From Bacteroidales bacterium (lineage in GTDB: Bacteria > Bacteroidota > Bacteroidia > Bacteroidales > PUMT01): a stretch of DNA of 20,432 bases. The DNA is taken from the NCBI GenBank assembly GCA_007119075.1, contig SKQJ01000331.1, positions 1 to 20,432 on the forward strand. Reading direction: 5' to 3'. Within the stretch, counting starts at the first letter, position 1, and each line of letters starts with the position of its first letter. The translations under genes and the position numbers were made by a program. This document shows, in pieces, positions 14,785 to 20,432 of the stretch. The notes under the pieces are model-generated. The model did not search any database, was not told where the DNA came from, and was given only the letters and a program-made list of their open reading frames with translations.

Positions 14785-17412
14785 CTATCTCCCCAGCCGA
14801 TAGGATATCTTAAGCATAAAAACATTGTGTGGATGAATATCAAATAGTTCACCCACCTGCCCCCCGAATGAGAATTCCCCGTTTGAGGAATACCGGTCCC
14901 TCCCCTGAGACCACACCAGGAACATGACGGATCCCGGCATATACTCCCATCTTACCACCAGGTTGGAATTGAAAAACAGGGCGTTAAAATCGGGATTTGC
15001 CACCTGGTAGTCATAAATGCCATCGTCGTTCTCGTCGAAATGATACCTGTTCTGGTTTTCATCATACATCACCCGGCTGCCCGATAAAAGGGAGAATCTG
15101 TTTTCCAGATTCGCCGCAGCGGGGTCGGTGACATATTTGAAGTCCCTGTACCTTCCGGCAGAAATAAAAGGCTGCCCGTAATACTGCAACGATAATTCAG
15201 GAGTTATGCTGTAATTGACCCTGATCGCCATGGCCGCTGTTTTCTGATCCATCCCTGCAAGGATGTATCTTTTGCCAGTTCCTGTTCCCAATTGCGTTAC
15301 GTATTGCAATTCCTGGGTGTTCGCGGTAAACGACGGACTTACCGAAACGCTGAGTGCATTAACGGGTAAGTAAGTAGTGGTCAGGCGAAAAGTATTCTGA
15401 TGCCCTGACCCTTCGAAACTGTTCATATTAATGTACATGGCTGAAAACCTCAGTTTTTTCCTGCTGTCGCTTGATACCGATATCCAGCTGTTCCGCAAGC
15501 CGGGAATCCGCATGGACGGCCCGCCCCTGAGAACATGATTTGACATCCTCTCTAACTGAAAGCTAGAGCCTGTACCGGCCGACCAGTGATTGGTGAATTG
15601 CGTATTGACATTGAGATTGCCGCCGTTTGCCAGCAAATTGCCTCCAAAATCAAATCCGGTGTACTGGTTCAGATTTAATTGCAGTGTCCTGAAAATTGAT
15701 ACGGGCTCAAGTATTCTGTAACCGGCCCACAAAACCTGAAGGGTTTCATCCGTGCTTCTGATAAACCCGATGTCATTAAGCTCAAGACCGGGCGATTTCC
15801 AGTGAAGAAAGCCTCCGTAACTGAAATTGCCGCCGCCGATCCTCCCGATCTCCATTGTTCCCCCATGCCCGGATAAGTAGGTACGGTCAGGATCCAGTCT
15901 GATATGTGAGGCATCCGGTCGCTGGTAATACCTGACAGCAGAGGTTTGTGTGCGCAACAGGGCTTCCGGCTCTCCCCTTACATGACTGAATATCAGTTTA
16001 GAGCTTAAATACCAGTTCCGGTCATTCCAGTAACGGGTAAAATCTATGCCCCCGCTATAGGCTGAATTATGAAGGAACTGAAGTGCGGGTCCGTCTATAT
16101 CCCTTACGGTGGAAGTAAGCATTAAGCCTACAATGGTATTGCCTTCATTCATATCCTGTTGAACCCTGGCTACCGAATAGCTCGTCAATGGCTCAACCAC
16201 CTGGTGCCGCTCTTCTCCTTCGAGGCTGATCCTTGCATAATTCCTTGCGGTTATTGTCTGCATAGCACCCACCGACAGCCCCTCCCGGGTCTTGCCCGAG
16301 AGTTTCAGGGCTCCCAGGATGGGTGTGTTGCCGGGCATCCTCAGGTATTCATCCGGACCTGTCGCGGGCCGGTATTGCGGATTGCGTCCGATCCGCCGGG
16401 AATAAAAAAGATTGTCGGCCGCCATGTCGCCGCCGCCCGGCGTGAGGGCGAATCTGAAGATATTCCTGCCTTCGATGAAAAAAGGCCTTTTCTCTTCAAA
16501 AAAAGTTTCAAAGGCTGTCAGGTTCACCACCGAAGGGTCGGCTTCCACCTGACCGAAATCGGGATTTACGGTGACATCGAGTGTCAGATCATTGGTTATG
16601 CCGATCTTGGCATCGAGCCCACCGTTCAGGCCGTGAGCGCTGCCATCTGCATAGGGATTTCCGGTTATCCTTTCAAATGACTCGGTGCGGGCGACGGTGT
16701 ATGGGGAAATATCCATCTGGCGCCTGGGCTTGATTTCAAAAATACCGGCAAGCTCACCGAATTGATGGACCCAGCCCGATGATTCCTTTGGGATCTGTTT
16801 CCACAGTGACAGTTCATCATGCCTGTGAATATACCTTACAACCTGAAGGCCCCAGTTCCCATTGCCGTTCCTTGAAAATCTCAGCTGACTCAGCGGTATC
16901 TGCATCTCGGCATTCCAGCCTGATTCATCAACGGAAGTTCTGACATACCATATGGGATCCCATGTAAAATCCTCATTCTGTCCGTTGTTGCTTACGAAAA
17001 AATCGATCTTGACCCCGGCGGCGCTCACAAGGAAAGAGAAAGCAGTCCGCTTATCGGCATAGCTGTCAATCTGAACTCCCACGATATCACCGTCAACCTG
17101 GTCCCGCCTGGTCAATCTGCTTACTATGTCTGAAGGATCCTCTTCGAATGCCCGTATGGCTAAATAGATGTTGTCCTGGTCATATACTATCTTGAATGCA
17201 GTCTGCTGTGATGGTTCCGCACCATCCCGGGGCTCCCTCTGGACAAAACCGGAATGCCATTCTACAAGGTTCCAGGCAGGGTCATCAAACTTGCCGTCAA
17301 TTACCGGAGGCTCTCCCCTGATCTCAGCTGTATGGTAGATTTTGCTGTCGTGTCCGTAAGAAGGGCCGGACAGCAAACCACATATCATTAATATTATAAT
17401 ATTCCCTTTCAT
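14785..17412 (-). CDS. DUF5916 protein: CBM9-like domain plus predicted outer-membrane barrel
   Basis: 875 residues. A signal peptide (1-20, ending SYG) is followed by a CBM9-like domain (about 25-235) with the family strand PPVIDGKFDDPAWN (35-48), YDQDNIYLAIRAFE (77-90) and GWNAEMQIPLSQLRFS (165-180). The large remainder, DUF5916, contains DVTVNPDFGQVEADPSVVNLTAFETFFEEKRPFF in segments and then many alternating strands ending in an aromatic-rich C-terminus (FMLKISYRLGR), as in outer-membrane barrels. The family is abundant in Bacteroidota and has no established biochemical role; carbohydrate or peptide handling at the outer membrane has been guessed from the CBM9-like part. It starts 12 bp after the MacB-type permease gene stops, so the two are cotranscribed. 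It ends tail to tail with the TetR gene. Confidence 0.88.
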   Translation of the reverse strand: MKGNIIILMICGLLSGPSYGHDSKIYHTAEIRGEPPVIDGKFDDPAWNLVEWHSGFVQREPRDGAEPSQQTAFKIVYDQDNIYLAIRAFEEDPSDIVSRLTRRDQVDGDIVGVQIDSYADKRTAFSFLVSAAGVKIDFFVSNNGQNEDFTWDPIWYVRTSVDESGWNAEMQIPLSQLRFSRNGNGNWGLQVVRYIHRHDELSLWKQIPKESSGWVHQFGELAGIFEIKPRRQMDISPYTVARTESFERITGNPYADGSAHGLNGGLDAKIGITNDLTLDVTVNPDFGQVEADPSVVNLTAFETFFEEKRPFFIEGRNIFRFALTPGGGDMAADNLFYSRRIGRNPQYRPATGPDEYLRMPGNTPILGALKLSGKTREGLSVGAMQTITARNYARISLEGEERHQVVEPLTSYSVARVQQDMNEGNTIVGLMLTSTVRDIDGPALQFLHNSAYSGGIDFTRYWNDRNWYLSSKLIFSHVRGEPEALLRTQTSAVRYYQRPDASHIRLDPDRTYLSGHGGTMEIGRIGGGNFSYGGFLHWKSPGLELNDIGFIRSTDETLQVLWAGYRILEPVSIFRTLQLNLNQYTGFDFGGNLLANGGNLNVNTQFTNHWSAGTGSSFQLERMSNHVLRGGPSMRIPGLRNSWISVSSDSRKKLRFSAMYINMNSFEGSGHQNTFRLTTTYLPVNALSVSVSPSFTANTQELQYVTQLGTGTGKRYILAGMDQKTAAMAIRVNYSITPELSLQYYGQPFISAGRYRDFKYVTDPAAANLENRFSLLSGSRVMYDENQNRYHFDENDDGIYDYQVANPDFNALFFNSNLVVRWEYMPGSVMFLVWSQGRDRYSSNGEFSFGGQVGELFDIHPHNVFMLKISYRLGR

Positions 17413-17424
17413 ATCATTCTCTTT

Positions 17425-19860
17425 CTATTCATCCCTTAAAGTATCGACAGGATTGAGCCTTGCAGTTTTCCAGGCCTGCAGGCTTACAGTGGAAAGCGCG
17501 ATAAGATAGGTTAAAACGGAAGCCAACAGAAATAAGGCAATTCCTATGTCTACCCTGTAAGCAAAATTTTCAAGCCAGCTGCTCATAAAATACCATGCGA
17601 TCGGCCAGGCCAGAAGGGTGGATATAAGCACCAGAATATTGATCTCCCTTGAAAGCAACATCATCACCGAACCAACAGATGCCCCCATTGCCTTGCGGAT
17701 ACCAATCTCCTTGGTGCGCTGCTCTGCGGTGAAGGAAGCAAGCCCCAGAAGCCCCAGACACGCAATGAAGATCGAAAAGATGGCGAATATCGAAAATATC
17801 ATGCCCGCCCTTTGTTCAGACCTGTAACCGGAAGTCAGGTCTTCCATGAGAAACGAATATTCCAGTGGCTGATCATCAACAAATTCATTCCATTTTTCCC
17901 TGACGATATCAATTGCCTCAGAAGCTTCGCCTTCCCTGAACTTGACTATTATGTATCCACCCCATTGTCCGGGACTCAGGATCATGGGATTGATTGTCTG
18001 GTGAAGTGATTCAAAATGGAAATCTTTCACCACACCGATAATTGTAAATGCAACATCTTCGGGAGCATCCTGGGTTCCTCCCGCGCCTGTCTGATAGACT
18101 CTCTTCCCAACCGGATCGTCATATCCCATAGACCTGGCTGCCGTTTCGTTCATAACTACGGCAAGCGAATCGCTGGCAAAATCACGCGAAAAAAATCTTC
18201 CCTCCGCCATTTCCAGCCCCAGTACTTCGGCATAATCAAAATCCACCCATGTGTTGGAAATGATATGCTGCTCTCTTGACGCAGTGCCCTCCCTTCTGAA
18301 AGCATTGCCGCTGAAAGAGGTTCCGGGGATGGCATGTGCCCTGGAAGCGGCTGTTATAGCGGGGTATCCCGTCAGCTCCTGGCAGAAGGCCTCCCGCCGG
18401 TCGCTCGCTATGGCCTGAGCCCGTTGGATGATCAGCACATTTTCCGGTTCCATGCCCATATCCTTAGTGTTGATATAGTTCATCTGGCGGTAAACGGTCA
18501 GTGTGCTTATTAACAATACTATTGTGATAACAAACTGAAATACAACAAGCATGCCCCTTAGCCTGGAACTTTTCATGCCCGATTGGAGCTTGCCCTTCAA
18601 TACTCTGACCGGTTCAAATGAGGCAAGGTAAAATGCAGGATAGCTGCCTGAAATAAACCCGACGATAACACCTGTCAGTATAAGAAGCGGAAGCGAATAC
18701 CAGGCAGCAAAATACCGGAGCTGCAGCTGTTTGTCGGCTATATTATTGAAAGCAGGAATAAACAGCTCAACAAGTATCAGGGCAATAACCAGGGAGATGA
18801 AACTCAAAAACACCGATTCCCCGAGAAACTGGCTGACAAGCTGCGATTTATTTGAACCTACCACCTTTTTGATGCCGATTTCCTTTGCCCTGCCGGCAGA
18901 ACGTGCTGTTGAAAGATTCATGAAGTTAATGCTTGCTATTGCCAGCAAAAAAACAGCGATGATGGAAAACACAATTACGGTGGTGATATTGCCGTTTCCC
19001 CGGATCTCATACTGCAGGTCGGAATAGAGATGAATTCTGGTAAGCGGCTGAAGGTAATAACCCCACTCCTCTCCGCTTTCATAGAATTCCTCCAGTGTAA
19101 CACCAAGTACCATTTCAACCTGGGGGCCCATGTACGTTTCGAGCATTGCCGGGAATTTCGCGTCCAGTGCGGCAGGATCGGCGTTTTCTTCAAGAAGAAC
19201 GTAGGTGAAATAATTATTGCTGACCCACATCTGGTTTTGATGGTGGGAATTTGTAATTATAGAGGCAATCACATCAAATGAAAAATGAGAATTAGCCGGG
19301 GGGTCCTGAACGATTCCGGTCACTTCAAAGTGAGCCCGGTCATTTCCTACCTCCAGGGTCCGGCCGAGAGGGTCCTGGTCACCGAAATATTTCCGGGCAG
19401 CCGATTCGGTCATCACGAGGGTATTTGGCCTGGTGAGGGCATTGCGCACATCTCCGTTGATCATGGTGTAGGTGAAAACGTCAAATACCGTTGAATCGGC
19501 CCACACAAAATTGTTTTCAATGAAGCTTCTGTCGCCGTAGCGGATAATGGGAGACGAATCAAAATTGAAAAACCGGACTGCACTTCTGACTTCCGGAAAA
19601 TCGGCCAACATGGTTGCCGCCATGGGTGCCGGAGTGATAGGGGCGTGAAAATCGTTGCCCTGCATGCTCGCTTTCATGACAACCCTGTATATATTAGCGG
19701 CATGTTCATGGTGACGGTCATAGCTCAGCTCGTCCTGCACGAATAACAATATCATCAACGAGCTGGCGATACCGATAGCCAGGCCGGAGATATTTATCAA
19801 TGAATAGCCTTTTTTCCGCCAAAGGTTTCGAAAGGCTACCAGAATATAGTTTTTCAACAT
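17425..19860 (-). CDS. MacB/FtsX-type ABC transporter permease
   Basis: 811 residues with the duplicated FtsX architecture seen in Bacteroidota. Membrane helices lie at about 20-43, 292-313, 345-368, 388-408, 434-456, 686-708, 740-760 and 771-795. Two large periplasmic domains (about 45-290 and 457-685) resemble the MacB periplasmic core. The coupling segment appears twice, as AKEIGIKKVVGS (325-336) and TKEIGIRKAMGAS (716-728). Such permeases work with a separate cytoplasmic ATPase as mechanotransmitters, driving periplasmic or outer-membrane steps in export of peptides, lipids or drugs rather than passing substrate through themselves. No ATPase gene is in the window. A second permease lies upstream (248 bp away), and the DUF5916 gene follows after 12 bp. 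The start MLKNYILVAFRNLWRKKGYS is typical of the family. Confidence 0.94.
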   Translation of the reverse strand: MLKNYILVAFRNLWRKKGYSLINISGLAIGIASSLMILLFVQDELSYDRHHEHAANIYRVVMKASMQGNDFHAPITPAPMAATMLADFPEVRSAVRFFNFDSSPIIRYGDRSFIENNFVWADSTVFDVFTYTMINGDVRNALTRPNTLVMTESAARKYFGDQDPLGRTLEVGNDRAHFEVTGIVQDPPANSHFSFDVIASIITNSHHQNQMWVSNNYFTYVLLEENADPAALDAKFPAMLETYMGPQVEMVLGVTLEEFYESGEEWGYYLQPLTRIHLYSDLQYEIRGNGNITTVIVFSIIAVFLLAIASINFMNLSTARSAGRAKEIGIKKVVGSNKSQLVSQFLGESVFLSFISLVIALILVELFIPAFNNIADKQLQLRYFAAWYSLPLLILTGVIVGFISGSYPAFYLASFEPVRVLKGKLQSGMKSSRLRGMLVVFQFVITIVLLISTLTVYRQMNYINTKDMGMEPENVLIIQRAQAIASDRREAFCQELTGYPAITAASRAHAIPGTSFSGNAFRREGTASREQHIISNTWVDFDYAEVLGLEMAEGRFFSRDFASDSLAVVMNETAARSMGYDDPVGKRVYQTGAGGTQDAPEDVAFTIIGVVKDFHFESLHQTINPMILSPGQWGGYIIVKFREGEASEAIDIVREKWNEFVDDQPLEYSFLMEDLTSGYRSEQRAGMIFSIFAIFSIFIACLGLLGLASFTAEQRTKEIGIRKAMGASVGSVMMLLSREINILVLISTLLAWPIAWYFMSSWLENFAYRVDIGIALFLLASVLTYLIALSTVSLQAWKTARLNPVDTLRDE

Positions 19861-19922
19861 TGGGAAAGTATTGAATCTTTAAGTTAAGACGACTGCAAGC
19901 AGCATAAGCTACAACTGAATGA

Positions 19923-19960
19923 ATAAATCTCGCCGGTGAATTGCATTGCATGAGATTTAT
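19923..19960. repeat. 9-bp inverted repeat between the permease genes
   Basis: ATAAATCTC and GAGATTTAT, perfect arms separated by 20 nt that include the tandem ATTGCATTGC. It lies about 60-100 nt upstream of the complete permease gene. It could be a regulatory site or an mRNA hairpin in the leader; no T-run follows, so it is not an intrinsic terminator. Confidence 0.4.
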
Positions 19961-20065
19961 GATCAAAATACAAACCAATCACGATACCGGCCTGTCGATG
20001 AACATGTTTCAAACAAAGGATGCAATTAGCGATCGGGGACTTATGTTCGCTGGTGATACAATGTT

Positions 20066-20079
20066 GTACGAAATCGTAC
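20066..20079. promoter_or_regulatory. 14-bp palindrome GTACGA-AA-TCGTAC between the permease genes
   Basis: Perfect 6-bp arms with a 2-bp centre, about 206 nt upstream of the complete permease start and 30 nt past the stop of the preceding one. The size suits a dimeric regulator bound far upstream of a promoter. I found no recognisable sigma-54 GG-N10-GC promoter in the gap. Confidence 0.4.
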
Positions 20080-20108
20080 TCTCAGCCTTACAGCATCGGA
20101 AAAACCGG

Positions 20109-20432
20109 TCATTCATGACGCAGTGCCCTTGCCGGATTAAGCGAGGCGGCCTGCAAAGAACGGTAGCCAACGGAAATCACAACGACGGCGGCCGACAGGA
20201 GCGCTGCAGCCAAAAAAACCGATGGATTGTTAATCGGGATACGGTAGGCAAACATGCTGATCCAGTAGTTCATAAAATACCAGGCCAGCAACCATGAGGC
20301 AATATTGGCAATAAGGAGCCATATGCCGAATTTTTTAAAGAATTCCTTTACTATGGTCCCTGCAGATGCACCGAAAACCTTTCTTACCCCGATCTCTTTA
20401 CCCTTGTTTTCAACCATGAAGGAGGCGAGGCC
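20109..20432 (-). CDS. MacB/FtsX-type permease, C-terminal fragment (cut by window edge)
   Basis: Only the last 107 residues are visible; the frame runs open through the right edge (GLASF precedes the first internal Met), so the true start lies outside. The visible part contains the coupling segment GKEIGVRKVFGASAGTIVKEFF, a membrane helix (IWLLIANIASWLLAWYFM), a last helix (VFLAAALLSAAVVVISVGY) and the family ending NPARALRHE. It closely parallels the C-terminus of the complete permease downstream, which makes the two tandem paralogues. The 248-bp gap between them holds two inverted repeats, which suggests that the second gene can be regulated separately. Confidence 0.9.
   Translation of the reverse strand, partial: GLASFMVENKGKEIGVRKVFGASAGTIVKEFFKKFGIWLLIANIASWLLAWYFMNYWISMFAYRIPINNPSVFLAAALLSAAVVVISVGYRSLQAASLNPARALRHE

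Noticed and set aside
19861..20108. Sigma-54 promoter for the complete permease gene
   Set aside because: I searched the minus strand for GG-N10-GC with TTGCA and found no acceptable match.

Overview
The window looks like a chromosomal segment from a member of the phylum Bacteroidota, probably a Bacteroidales/Marinilabiliales-type organism. Three things support this. Several products belong to families centred on Bacteroidota (DUF4837, DUF4412-like, DUF5916, long MacB/FtsX-type permeases). Start codons generally lack a Shine-Dalgarno sequence. The -7 box TAnnTTTG, sometimes with a TTTG -33 box 19-21 nt upstream, recurs before several transcription units. No insertion sequence, CRISPR array, prophage or rRNA is visible.

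Layout. Positions 2-3843 (minus strand) hold the translation factor lepA and a two-gene unit of exported proteins (DUF4837, then a DUF4412-like protein). Positions 4095-7978 (minus) form an envelope and isoprenoid block in the order M23 peptidase, dxr, rseP, tatA. A Bacteroidota-type promoter precedes it and a clean intrinsic terminator closes it. A stand-alone initiator tRNA-fMet unit (promoter, tRNA, terminator; 8127-8285, plus) follows. Then come the greA-hinT pair and a small acidic membrane protein (minus). Positions 10170-11648 (plus) carry a Rieske-fold lipoprotein with an unusual ligand set, followed 13 nt later by a lipoate-protein ligase. Converging on these from 13299 is a two-gene unit: an orphan XylF-type sugar-binding lipoprotein and an uncharacterised exported protein.

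The 13300-14104 interval is not empty. It holds a 16-bp palindrome just ahead of the sugar-binding gene, two successive minus-strand terminators, and a 43-codon lipoprotein gene that is easy to miss. A short inverted repeat lies just ahead of a TetR-family regulator (14105-14758, plus). The rest, on the minus strand, is a MacB-type permease array (one gene cut by the window edge, one complete). Its complete member is followed 12 bp later by a DUF5916 protein with a CBM9-like domain and a predicted outer-membrane barrel. No ABC ATPase gene lies in the window.

Most genes are ordinary housekeeping or envelope functions. The parts most worth a second look are the hidden small lipoprotein with its tandem terminators, the histidine-less Rieske-type box next to lplA, the operator-like palindrome at the orphan XylF-type gene, and the close coupling of the DUF5916 barrel to a MacB-type permease.
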